Assembly (NCBI GenBank): GCA_020426065.1
Contig: JAGQQT010000025.1
Span: 1-16,332, forward strand
DNA length: 16,332 nucleotides
Origin: Planctomycetaceae bacterium
GTDB lineage: Bacteria; Planctomycetota; Planctomycetia; Planctomycetales; Planctomycetaceae
Reading direction: 5' to 3'
The notes under the pieces are model-generated. The model had not been told where the DNA came from. It saw only the letters and a list, made by a program, of their open reading frames with translations, and searched no databases. Below, piece after piece: positions 6,762-15,219 of the stretch; position 1 is the stretch's first letter; every line of letters starts with the position of its first letter. The position numbers and the translations under genes are program-made.

Positions 6762-7955
6762 ATGATATCAGCGACCAGCCCCAAGTCTGTTGATCAGTTA
6801 CGGGATCAGAAACAGTTTCTGGAGTCAATGATTGTTGCCGTTGACAAGCACTTTACCATCACGAAGCGGAACAAACACACTTCGCGTATCCTGATCGTTG
6901 ATGATGAGTCGATCAATCTGAAAGTTGTGCATCGGTATTTGCAGAAAGATGGGTTTGAATCGGTATTTACGACAACCAACCCGTTTCAGGTTGAGGCTCT
7001 CATTCGGGAGCATGGTATCGAACTGTTGCTGCTGGATATTGTCATGCCCGGTCGAACAGGATTGGATATTCTGAAAGACATGAAGGCTGCTGAGATTAAT
7101 TCCCGCATTCCGGTGATTATGTTGACTGCATCAACGGATCCAGAAGTCTCAGAGGCCGCTTTCGAAATGGGAGCAATGGATTTTCTCCGCAAGCCATTCG
7201 ATCCTGTCGAGCTGATTGCGAGGATCAACAATGTCCTGCTGGCAAAGGCACAGCTTGATAATGTCCAGAATTATGCCCGCAGCCTCGAATTAGCGGTTAG
7301 TGAACGAACATCAGCCCTGGAAAACTCACGTCGTGAGATAGTCAATTCACTCGCACGGGCTTCAGAATATCGGGATGATGTGACCGGCAACCACATTATC
7401 CGGGTTGGAAAGTATTCACGTCTGATGGCAGAGCAGTTGGGGTATGATCTCGATTTCTGCGATACGATCGAGCTTGCTGCCCGGTTGCACGATGTGGGGA
7501 AGATCGGGATCTCCGATCGGATCCTGCTGAAACCAGGGCGGCTGACTGATGAAGAGTTTGCTGTCATGCAGACTCATGTTGATATTGGCATGCATATTAT
7601 TCAGCCCTCTGATGAGAAACGGAAAACAGAGGAACTGGAAACACATCATGAGCAGGAGAAACTGCTGGAGATGGCGGCCCGTATTGCGATCTCCCACCAT
7701 GAACGGTTTGATGGACATGGCTACCCCAACGGCCTGTCCGGTGAAGAGATTCCCATTGAGGGGCGTATTGTTGCAATCGCAGACGTTTTTGATGCCTTAA
7801 GCACGAAGCGTCCCTATAAGCCTGCGTTTCCGACTGAGGAGTGTTTTGTCACCATCTACCAGGGGAGTGGATTGCAGTTCGATCCGAATGTCGTCAATGC
7901 TTTTCTGGCCGTCAGGGAAGAGGTCGAAAAGGTGGTAACAGATCTTGCAGACTGA
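6762..7955 (+). CDS. Receiver/HD-GYP response regulator (c-di-GMP phosphodiesterase)
   Basis: The 397-residue product has a receiver domain (about 40-165) with the acidic pair in RILIVDDE, phospho-Asp92 (LLLLDIVMPG), TAS after IMLTAS, and Lys in LRKPFDP. A coiled linker (about 170-200) joins it to an HD-GYP domain (about 190-385). The metal-binding pair is His243-Asp244 (LHDVGK). The signature HHE at 312-314 and DGHGYP at 317-322 are intact, so hydrolysis of cyclic di-GMP is expected by family knowledge. Residues about 281-300 form a charged segment (SDEKRKTEELETHHEQEK) that looks longer than the usual loop before the HHE helix. No DNA-binding domain is present, so output is enzymatic. The preceding hybrid kinase is the likely phosphodonor, although its own receiver suggests an intermediate HPt. 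The only HPt in the window is on the neighbouring membrane kinase. Confidence 0.95.
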   Translation: MISATSPKSVDQLRDQKQFLESMIVAVDKHFTITKRNKHTSRILIVDDESINLKVVHRYLQKDGFESVFTTTNPFQVEALIREHGIELLLLDIVMPGRTGLDILKDMKAAEINSRIPVIMLTASTDPEVSEAAFEMGAMDFLRKPFDPVELIARINNVLLAKAQLDNVQNYARSLELAVSERTSALENSRREIVNSLARASEYRDDVTGNHIIRVGKYSRLMAEQLGYDLDFCDTIELAARLHDVGKIGISDRILLKPGRLTDEEFAVMQTHVDIGMHIIQPSDEKRKTEELETHHEQEKLLEMAARIAISHHERFDGHGYPNGLSGEEIPIEGRIVAIADVFDALSTKRPYKPAFPTEECFVTIYQGSGLQFDPNVVNAFLAVREEVEKVVTDLAD

Positions 7956-7971
7956 GCAGGTGGGAGTTCTT

Positions 7972-8002
7972 CTGAGCAATGCCTGTAAGGCAATCTTCTC
8001 AG
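7972..8002. terminator. Possible hairpin between convergent genes
   Basis: CTGAG (7972-7976) pairs with CTCAG (7998-8002), and TGCCT (7980-7984) pairs with AGGCA (7988-7992) inside it. It sits exactly between the two converging signalling operons and overlaps the minus-strand stop. No T tract is present on either strand, so termination is only a suggestion. Confidence 0.25.
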
Positions 8003-10326
8003 GAGGAGAGACCAGCTGGTGCATCGACCAGCTGAATGCAATTCAGAATATCCTGAATTGTGTTGAGCCGCTCACTGCATTCGTCATAGAGCTGTTCTTT
8101 GGCTTTCTTTTCCAGTTCTGCTCCAATCTCGGTCAGAATAGCAAACCCTGCAGTCCCTCCAGATCCTTTCAGCCAGTGGGCCAGTTGTTCGAGCTCATGG
8201 TAAGTTCCGCGGGAAAGTGCTGTGTGCATCAACTCCAGTTGTTCATGCAGCTTCTCAACGAATTCTCTGACAATCTCCTGGAAGAACTCGTCATCCGCAG
8301 GCAGTGAGCTGAAAATCTTCCTGGCACTTGATTTACGTACTTTCGGTGAGTGATCAGCGTCTGGCACAGGAATGTGCCCCTGTCCCTCCATGATTCTTGC
8401 CAGAGACTGCACCAGGACATCAGCATCAATGGGCTTTGTCAGGTAACTGGAGCATCCTGCCTGATAGCATTTCTGGTCATCTCCCTTCATCGCATGAGCG
8501 GTCAGAGCCACAATGGGAGCGGGGTAATTCATTTCACGCAACCGGCTGGCTGCGGTATAACCATCCATGACAGGCATCTGCATGTCCATGAGAATCACGT
8601 CGAATGGTTTCTCATGTTTTTTGACCAGATCCAGCGAGAGTGCACCATTCTCCGCCGTTTCAACCCAGGCGCCCACGCGACGTAAAACCAGCGAGATATA
8701 TTTGCGATTGGTTTCACCGTCTTCCACCAGCAGAATCCGACGCCCTTTCAATGAGAGTTCAGCCTCGACAGGATCAACGGGAACAGTGATCAATGCATCT
8801 GCCGCTCCCTGCTGCATTCTGGTGACTCCGGTCAGATCACCTGCATCAATGGTCAGCTTGAATGTACTTCCCGCACCAACCTGACTGCAGGCAAACAGAC
8901 TCCCGCCCAGCCCGATCGCGATCCGCCTACTGATTGGCAATCCCAGGCCGGTTCCACCGTATTTTCTTGTGACTGAGTTGTCCGCCTGGGTGAAGGGATC
9001 AAAAATGGATTCGATTTTATCGGTCGGGATGCCGATTCCCGAATCAATAATATGGACAACGAGTTTTGCAGAGTCTTCCGTTTCATCGATGGAACAGCGT
9101 ACTGAAACGGTCCCTTCGTCGGTAAACTTGATGGCATTCCCAATCAGGTTCATCAACGTCTGGCGGAACCGGTGAGGGTCGGTGTAAATGACTGCGGGGA
9201 TATCTGAGATCCACCGGTAATTCAAGGTAATTCCTCTCTCCAGTGCCCGCACTCTGAGAATACTGATCGCATCCGAAATAACCTGGTGGGGATTGCTTTC
9301 TATAATTTCGTATTCGAGCTTGCCGGATTCAATCTTGGAGATATCCAGAATGTCATTGATCAGTTCCAGCAGATGTGTGCCACTGTTTTTGATTACCTTC
9401 AGGTGATCTGTAAGCATTTGTGATTCTGAGGCCGCAACATCTTTCAGCATCAGATCCGCGAAGCCCAGAATTCCGGTGAGCGGAGTCCGGATCTCGTGGC
9501 TCATATTTGCCAGGAAACAGCTCTTGGACAGGTTCGCCTCTTCGGCGATATCCCGGGCTTCATCCGCAGCTCGCTTGGCGTTCAGAATATCATTCTGTGC
9601 TTCCAGCAGTTCCGCCTTGTAGGCCTCGACATGGTCGAGCAGGGTATTGAAGGCATGGTAAAGCTGGCCGACTTCGTCTTCGCGGTCTTCCGTAACACGA
9701 ATTGAGAAATCGTTTCTTCTGGCAATGCTCTGGGCGGTTGTGGCCAGTCTCAACATGGGGGAGGAAACGGAATGATGGAGATAAAGCATCGGAATAACAG
9801 CCAGCAGGACTCCGATGAATGCGGCATATCCAGCTGTGCTGTAGTATTGAGCTTTTAACGACTGGACGTCATCAAGATTGGACACCACGTAAAGATATCC
9901 AATGGTTTCGGACTCATTGAAATCATCTTTGACGGGAATCAGGACCTGAGCATACCGATCCTCTTCGATCCCCGAATAGCTTTCTCCATGCACGGGGGGG
10001 ATGATCCCCACGGTTTTATTTCGCGTGTACTGAGCGAACATCCGATATTCAGCATCGTACAGGCAGGCAACTTCGATTGAGGGTTCTGATCGTGCCGCTT
10101 TCAGCAGGTCATTCGCAGCAACTTCATCCTGGAAGGAGAGTGTGCCTGCACTGTTGAAGGCAATCATGTGGGCAAAGGATTCCAGCATGGTCAACTTATT
10201 GCGTTTCAGCATATCTGCCTGATAACGTGCCAGAACCACGCAAGAGCCGAGCAGGCTGAAGCCAACTGCAATCGAAACAAAGATGATCAGTTTCCAGCGA
10301 ACTGATAAATTGCGAAGTAACTGCAT
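7999..10326 (-). CDS. Membrane hybrid histidine kinase with CHASE8-like sensor and HPt
   Basis: This 775-residue protein has membrane helices at about 12-34 and 166-184. The periplasmic domain between them has the character of CHASE8, the sensor type of Pseudomonas YfiN (segment MIAFNSAGTLSFQDEVAAND, then the ACLYDAEYRMFAQY strand). A HAMP domain (about 185-237) and a coiled coil follow. HisKA carries His277 (ANMSHEIRTPL). HATPase shows Asn397, Asp428 in DSGIGIP and GGTGLGLP (457-464). The receiver shows Glu535-Asp536, phospho-Asp581 (ILMDMQMP), Thr609 and Lys631. A C-terminal HPt (about 675-770) has His717 in LAHWLKGSGGTAGF. All phosphorelay residues are present, giving a His-Asp-His chain that could pass phosphate to a separate receiver. 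The gene is the last of the receptor/YfiR/kinase operon, 31 bp after the yfiR-like stop. Confidence 0.95.
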   Translation of the reverse strand: MQLLRNLSVRWKLIIFVSIAVGFSLLGSCVVLARYQADMLKRNKLTMLESFAHMIAFNSAGTLSFQDEVAANDLLKAARSEPSIEVACLYDAEYRMFAQYTRNKTVGIIPPVHGESYSGIEEDRYAQVLIPVKDDFNESETIGYLYVVSNLDDVQSLKAQYYSTAGYAAFIGVLLAVIPMLYLHHSVSSPMLRLATTAQSIARRNDFSIRVTEDREDEVGQLYHAFNTLLDHVEAYKAELLEAQNDILNAKRAADEARDIAEEANLSKSCFLANMSHEIRTPLTGILGFADLMLKDVAASESQMLTDHLKVIKNSGTHLLELINDILDISKIESGKLEYEIIESNPHQVISDAISILRVRALERGITLNYRWISDIPAVIYTDPHRFRQTLMNLIGNAIKFTDEGTVSVRCSIDETEDSAKLVVHIIDSGIGIPTDKIESIFDPFTQADNSVTRKYGGTGLGLPISRRIAIGLGGSLFACSQVGAGSTFKLTIDAGDLTGVTRMQQGAADALITVPVDPVEAELSLKGRRILLVEDGETNRKYISLVLRRVGAWVETAENGALSLDLVKKHEKPFDVILMDMQMPVMDGYTAASRLREMNYPAPIVALTAHAMKGDDQKCYQAGCSSYLTKPIDADVLVQSLARIMEGQGHIPVPDADHSPKVRKSSARKIFSSLPADDEFFQEIVREFVEKLHEQLELMHTALSRGTYHELEQLAHWLKGSGGTAGFAILTEIGAELEKKAKEQLYDECSERLNTIQDILNCIQLVDAPAGLSS

Positions 10327-10357
10327 CGGCTATGCTCTTGATATTGATTTCTGGAAC

Positions 10358-10999
10358 TTAATCTGCGACCAGATGTTGTTGGAACTCTGGTGAATCCGGC
10401 GCCATTCCCAGTCGTAACAGTTTCGCGTCAATTGTCAGTCCATTTCGATTGACGTTTTCCGCATCGAGGACAAAGCGGACACGGTCTTCAATTACACAAA
10501 AAGCAATATCGATTCCTGTTTGAAACATCCTGGGTGTGTCAGCGACAATCAGCGGTTTGCTTCTGGAGAGAGCAGTGTGCTCCAGTATTTTTGAAATCTC
10601 GCCTTGAGGAACCGATTCTGAAATGAAGAGGATTTCAGATTGAGGAATGTCAGAAATCGAAGTTACAGATTTGACGACAATCGGCTTGTTGGCAATTTTC
10701 TTTTTGGAGGCAATAATCTGCAGTGCACCCAGAATTGGGCTGTCGCCATAAACGGTAATGACGAAGTCTGTTCGGATTTTTGTGTACTCCGGCCAGCGGA
10801 TATAGTTTCCAAACCCATAGATGTTGACTGCCTTGAGATTGTATTCCCCGCTACGGGATTTCTCGTTGGCTGCATGGCAGTTCACGGTGATGCAGATTGT
10901 CCAGAACAACAGCAGGGTGCCAATATTCAACAGACCTCTGATCGCAGATCTGCGACAGGGCGCTGTGGAGGCAGGTGTTGTTAGGGAGGAATTATGCAT
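10358..10999 (-). CDS. YfiR-family periplasmic protein
   Basis: This 213-residue exported protein has a long basic N-terminus, a hydrophobic core (about 23-40) and probable cleavage after HAA (42-44). The mature part has the hallmarks of the YfiR/DUF4154 family: YNLKAVNIYGFGNYIRWPEY near 53-72, the VITVYGDSPI strand, an ILFISES segment, FQTGIDIAFCVIEDRVRFVLD, and an ending with GLTIDAKLLRLG. In Pseudomonas, YfiR sits in the periplasm and represses the CHASE8 sensor of the diguanylate cyclase YfiN. Here the next gene encodes a kinase with the same type of sensor, so an analogous repressor role is inferred. The pair of Cys that sets YfiR redox state in Pseudomonas is not evident: Cys41 lies in the signal peptide and the mature part shows only the one in AFCVIED. 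No strong ribosome site is visible at the ATG. Confidence 0.88.
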   Translation of the reverse strand: MHNSSLTTPASTAPCRRSAIRGLLNIGTLLLFWTICITVNCHAANEKSRSGEYNLKAVNIYGFGNYIRWPEYTKIRTDFVITVYGDSPILGALQIIASKKKIANKPIVVKSVTSISDIPQSEILFISESVPQGEISKILEHTALSRSKPLIVADTPRMFQTGIDIAFCVIEDRVRFVLDAENVNRNGLTIDAKLLRLGMAPDSPEFQQHLVAD

Positions 11000-11041
11000 C
11001 AGTGGAGCAGGAAATTAATTCTTTAAGTTAACGAGGAGAGA

Positions 11042-13228
11042 CTACTGAAAGCGCCAGGTAAATGTGGCGTAGACTTCAGGTGGGACCTCTGTAATCTGGT
11101 AGCCAAGTTCTGGCTGGAAAAATTCAAAGTGCGAACCATTGATGGCCTGACGTCCGACAATGGCCCATTCCATGTTTTCATTCGGTCTCCAGCTGAGACG
11201 GACATCCATGGTGTTATAGGAGGGAACGTTCAGACTCGGGATGTTGTCGACATAGCGCCAGGTCAGGTCGAACAGCAGCCTATCCGTCAAATCGAACGAA
11301 GATTGCATGTAAAGGTTATTATTTGGAGCAGCCCCGTTATCCCGCATGGAACTGTTCACCTGCAGGAACGTGTAGGAAGATCTCAACTTCCACCATTCCG
11401 CCAGTTCAATTTCGGAGAACAGTTCAAACCCGTAACTCTGTCGACTCCCGCCATTCCTGATATCCACGGCGGCGTAAGTTCCTCCGGGGACATTGGGATT
11501 GGGAAGAAAGACAGGATCAGTCAGCCCGACAACGTTATCGTACTGATTATAGAAGACGGCCAGGTCCCACATAAATTCCGGAATTGGCTGAGAACGATAA
11601 CCGGCTTCATACGCCAGGACCGATTCGCTGCCGGTCAGCGTAGTGGAGCCTCTCAGTAAGGGGAAAAGTGGTACGCCAGGAAGAGGAGTTGCCTGGATCA
11701 CCTGGATGTAGCGATCTGTCACAGCCGGCAAAGTGACTGCTCGCGAGACTGCAACCCAGGCTGTGTCCGTTTCATTGGGTGTAAACAGCAGTCGAGCGGA
11801 AGGCTGGTACTCAAAACCGGTAAAACTATTTGAGGAAAGCTTGGTGCCCAGGACAAACAGCCAGCGATCTTCAACCAGCTGATACTGATCCTGCAGAAAT
11901 CCTCCAAAGTTCTGAAACTGGTTGTCCCGGGGCATATTACCCAGGTAGAAAGGATCGTAGGAGAGCTCCGTGTCTGCCAGGCGGTAGTTGGCGCCATACA
12001 CAAACAGGTTTCGCTCATTCAACTGCAGTCGCTGCTGAAAATCCAGTTCAATTGTATTGGTGTTGAGTCGAACCGCAGAGGGGTGGTTCGTGTTATCGAG
12101 CATGTTGAAATACCCCTGTAACGACCACTCATTCTCATCGGAGTAAGTGTGAGTCCAGCGGGACAGAACGTGATACCCTTGTGCCTGAGTATCCTCTATC
12201 AGCTGGTTGACGTAAGGGAAAGTGGGAGTCGCACGACTGGCCAGTGTCCCCTTGTGTCCCTGGAAAATGCCTGCCTCCAGGATGACATGGTTTTCATCAT
12301 CAGGTCGCCAGTCCGTTCGAAATCCCCCCGTCATCAGGTTCAGGTCATCGTGAGGGATTACATCTGGCAGATAACCTGTCTCGCGTTCGAACCAGGTTCC
12401 ATAGAGACGATAGGTCAGGGTGTCACTGAAATTGCCACTTGTACTGGCATTGGCGAAACCCCGTTCTCTCGAACCCGTTCCCATTTTGAGATAGGTCCCC
12501 TTGGTTTTGGCACTGTCTTTCATGATGATGTTGATAATGCCATTGACCGCATTGGCTCCCCAGACGGAAGCCCCAGGACCACGTACGACCTCAATCCGCT
12601 CAATATCTTCGAAAACGATATCCTGCCATTCCCAGTAAACACCTCCGAACATGGAGTTGTAAATGGATCGCCCATCAACCTGAATCTGGAGTCCATCTGT
12701 AAATTGACCATGAACTCCACGCAGTGAGACTGCCCAGGAACTGGACGTGATTCTGGCGACCTGTATGCCGGGCACCATTCTGAGTAGATCCGGAATGGTT
12801 CGAGCGGAGCTCCGCTGAATCATTTCCTGGGTAATTACAAAAACTGCAGCAGGAGATTTTCCGACCGTGCTTTTTGTTCGGGTTACGGTCGAAACTTCAA
12901 CACCTAATGTGCCGCTCTGGATGTGACTATCAACCTGACCAGTTGAGACAGGAACATTGCTGATCTGGGAAAGATCCGTATCGGCCAGCTCCAGCAATTT
13001 GTCCAGATCGTCTGCCGACACATCCCCGTTCAGCATCACATCGAGATCCAGCTCATCCGGATCATTTGTGTCGTCTTCGGGGGTAATAGAAGAAGAAGAG
13101 GAGGAGCTGTTTTGTCCACCAGAAATTTCATCTGCATAGCCGTACGAGCAGGCTGTGAAGAAAAGAATGAGCCCCAGAAGGTTGAGTGCCCGACTCCTTG
13201 CATAAATCCCTTGATGCAACTGTCTCAT
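11042..13228 (-). CDS. TonB-dependent outer-membrane receptor of YfiR-linked type
   Basis: The 728-residue product is a plug-plus-beta-barrel receptor. The ATG at 13228 is preferred over the first one (13366) because it places a clean signal peptide at the N-terminus (hydrophobic core about 15-27, cleavage after YGYA, residue 32). FTAC at 27 is only a weak lipobox. A Ser run and an acidic stretch (about 40-90) precede VEVSTVTRTKS, a candidate TonB box. The plug (about 120-240) contains FVITQEMIQRS, IPDLLRMVPGIQVARI, IQVDGRSIYNSMFGGVYWE, IERIEVVRGPG and WGANAVNGIINII. These match the receptor subfamily usually found next to YfiR-like proteins and sensor kinases. The remainder alternates aromatic beta strands and ends FTWRFQ, with terminal Gln instead of the usual Phe. 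It is the first gene of the operon, 42 bp before the yfiR-like gene. The ligand is unknown. No siderophore or vitamin gene is nearby. Confidence 0.92.
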   Translation of the reverse strand: MRQLHQGIYARSRALNLLGLILFFTACSYGYADEISGGQNSSSSSSSITPEDDTNDPDELDLDVMLNGDVSADDLDKLLELADTDLSQISNVPVSTGQVDSHIQSGTLGVEVSTVTRTKSTVGKSPAAVFVITQEMIQRSSARTIPDLLRMVPGIQVARITSSSWAVSLRGVHGQFTDGLQIQVDGRSIYNSMFGGVYWEWQDIVFEDIERIEVVRGPGASVWGANAVNGIINIIMKDSAKTKGTYLKMGTGSRERGFANASTSGNFSDTLTYRLYGTWFERETGYLPDVIPHDDLNLMTGGFRTDWRPDDENHVILEAGIFQGHKGTLASRATPTFPYVNQLIEDTQAQGYHVLSRWTHTYSDENEWSLQGYFNMLDNTNHPSAVRLNTNTIELDFQQRLQLNERNLFVYGANYRLADTELSYDPFYLGNMPRDNQFQNFGGFLQDQYQLVEDRWLFVLGTKLSSNSFTGFEYQPSARLLFTPNETDTAWVAVSRAVTLPAVTDRYIQVIQATPLPGVPLFPLLRGSTTLTGSESVLAYEAGYRSQPIPEFMWDLAVFYNQYDNVVGLTDPVFLPNPNVPGGTYAAVDIRNGGSRQSYGFELFSEIELAEWWKLRSSYTFLQVNSSMRDNGAAPNNNLYMQSSFDLTDRLLFDLTWRYVDNIPSLNVPSYNTMDVRLSWRPNENMEWAIVGRQAINGSHFEFFQPELGYQITEVPPEVYATFTWRFQ

Positions 13229-13703
13229 GAAATACCCAGCTGATTGTTCGAGTGTGAACCTGCACATTCTGTCACGGGAAAATAGAGCCAATGCACTACT
13301 GCAGTGGAGTAGTCGGATTATCGTCCTCAAATTGGCATAACACCTACCAGGATTTGAATTGCTCAAGACAACAATATGGAAATGAAAGCGAGATCTGTCA
13401 GGACTGTTAAAACCGTTGAGGAAATCCCCCGCAACCTGCTCACTCCGTCATGATTTCCTCAAGTTGACTTCTGTCAGGCAGGCATCTCCAGGCTGCTTAA
13501 ACTGAAATTCCAAGAGCAATGAACTGACTGCCTTCACTTTCTGCCGGTTACGCAAAGTTTGTGCAGCACTTCTGGCCTGAAGCCGCCCGGGAGATCCGGA
13601 GTGGGGCATTTATCAGAAGTGGTTTGACCAGGTGAAAGGGCATGGGAATACTGAACGCAAAATTTCTTCACGCTGAAATCCCCTGTTGAATTGAGAGTTC
13701 GAA
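13229..13703. other. 475-bp divergent intergenic region
   Basis: The stretch separates the start codons of the receptor (minus) and the sulfatase (plus), so it should hold both promoters. The upstream ATG at 13366 would extend the receptor by 46 residues without signal-peptide character. I see no RNA gene, repeat or clear promoter box. Confidence 0.6.
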
Positions 13704-15212
13704 ATGAAAATAGCCCCTCTGTTGGAGACATGGCGTTTCAGAACATCACGCAATAGAAGTTTTGTCCCGTCAATCCTGTTTCTTGTTTGCTGTACATTCC
13801 CGCTAGCGTTTTGTGCTGCCGAAGCTAATGATGACGGCTTGGAGAAAAAACGCCCGAACATCATTCTGCTTCTGGCCGATGATCTTGGTTATGGTGAGCT
13901 GGGTTGCCAGGGGAATCCCCAGATCCCGACTCCGCATATTGATTCGATTGCCAGGCATGGCGTGCGGTTTACTCAAGGTTATGTGACCGCTTCCTACTGC
14001 AGTCCTTCCCGGGCCGGGTTGCTGACAGGGCGATATCAGACCCGTTTCGGCTACGAAAAGAATCCCATCGGACCTTTGAATGACGACCCTCAAGTTGGTT
14101 TGTCAGTCACCGAAACAACAATCGCCGACCAGTTTCGCAACGCCGGCTATCGGACATCACTTCTGGGCAAGTGGCATCTGGGGGGGACAGCGGCCTACCA
14201 TCCGCAGCGACGGGGTTTTGAAGAGTTTTTTGGATTTCTGCACGAAGGACACTATTTTGTCCCCCCACCTTTCGAAAACGTGCGAACCTGGTTGAGAGTC
14301 AGACGACTACCCGACGGGACACAGGGCCGAGCTCAATTCGGGGAGACCTTTTATTCCACTCACATGGGGAGTTCTGAACCTAACTACGATGCCAACAATC
14401 CCATTCTCCGTGGAGGGCAACCCGTTTATGAGGTGGAATATCTGACTGATGCCCTGACACGGGAAGCAGTTCATTTCATTGAACGAGTCCACGAGCAGCC
14501 CTTTTTCCTGTATGTTGCCTACAACGCAGTCCACAGTCCCATGCAGGCCCGTCACGAAGACTGTGAGCGGTTTCCAGAGATCGAAGATCCTCATCGTCAG
14601 ATTTTTGCCGGAATGCTGTACAGTCTGGACCAGAGCGTAGGCCAGATTCTCAAGAAGGTGAATCAGCTCGGACTGGTTGAGAGGACTTTGATTGTCTTCC
14701 TGAGTGATAATGGAGGACCGACACGGGAGTTGACTTCCAGTAACGCTCCCTTGCGGGGTGAGAAAGGAAGTCTGTACGAGGGAGGAGTGCGGGTTCCGAT
14801 GCTGATGCAGTGGCCCTGGACGATTCCCGCCGGGAGTGTTTGTGATCAGCCTGTGATCTCGCTTGATCTGGCTCCGACATTTTATGCAGCCACCCAGATT
14901 GAACATGAACACCGTCATCTGGACGGGGTGAACTTGCTCCCATATTTATGCAGTAAACAGGAGAGCCGTCCGCATGAATGGCTGTTCTGGAGCCAGAATG
15001 GAAAAGCAGCGTTGAGGGCAGGGGACTGGAAACTGGTGCGTAACCAGGCGGGACGCAAAGAAGAAAAATGGGAACTGTTTCGTCTCGATACCGATCCGGC
15101 CGAATCGCAGGATCTCAGCATGCAGTTTCCTGCGGATCGTGATCGTCTGATCGCTAATTGGCTGCAGATTGAACAGACGATGAAGGCAGAAGCCGCTCGA
15201 GGTGGTCAATAA
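13704..15212 (+). CDS. Secreted type-I (formylglycine) sulfatase
   Basis: This 502-residue hydrolase of the alkaline-phosphatase superfamily removes sulfate esters, and in planctomycetes often acts on algal polysaccharides. A signal peptide is visible (hydrophobic core about 20-38, cleavage after FCAAEA). The catalytic motif CSPSRAGLLTGR starts at Cys99, the residue oxidised to formylglycine. Metal and active-site residues are in place: Asp59-Asp60 (LLADDLGYG), Lys156 and His158 (GKWHLGG), His277 (NAVHSP), and Asp335-Asn336 (FLSDNGGP), with a later Lys in RGEKGSLYEGG. Length and C-terminal domain (SQDLSMQFPADRD) are normal, so it should be active. The substrate cannot be told from sequence. 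No sulfatase-maturating enzyme or transporter is adjacent. A GAGAG lies close upstream of the ATG. Confidence 0.96.
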   Translation: MKIAPLLETWRFRTSRNRSFVPSILFLVCCTFPLAFCAAEANDDGLEKKRPNIILLLADDLGYGELGCQGNPQIPTPHIDSIARHGVRFTQGYVTASYCSPSRAGLLTGRYQTRFGYEKNPIGPLNDDPQVGLSVTETTIADQFRNAGYRTSLLGKWHLGGTAAYHPQRRGFEEFFGFLHEGHYFVPPPFENVRTWLRVRRLPDGTQGRAQFGETFYSTHMGSSEPNYDANNPILRGGQPVYEVEYLTDALTREAVHFIERVHEQPFFLYVAYNAVHSPMQARHEDCERFPEIEDPHRQIFAGMLYSLDQSVGQILKKVNQLGLVERTLIVFLSDNGGPTRELTSSNAPLRGEKGSLYEGGVRVPMLMQWPWTIPAGSVCDQPVISLDLAPTFYAATQIEHEHRHLDGVNLLPYLCSKQESRPHEWLFWSQNGKAALRAGDWKLVRNQAGRKEEKWELFRLDTDPAESQDLSMQFPADRDRLIANWLQIEQTMKAEAARGGQ

Positions 15213-15219
15213 TGACTCG

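Noticed and set aside
11129..12727. Plus-strand frames of 176 and 192 codons
   Set aside because: Both are antisense to the TonB-dependent receptor, whose frame is conserved throughout.
13080..13110. GAAGAAGAAGAGGAGGAG microsatellite as a phase-variation tract
   Set aside because: It is an imperfect triplet run coding for the receptor Ser stretch. Length changes would stay in frame.
14307..14918. Minus-strand frame of 203 codons
   Set aside because: It lies antisense within the sulfatase and resembles no family.
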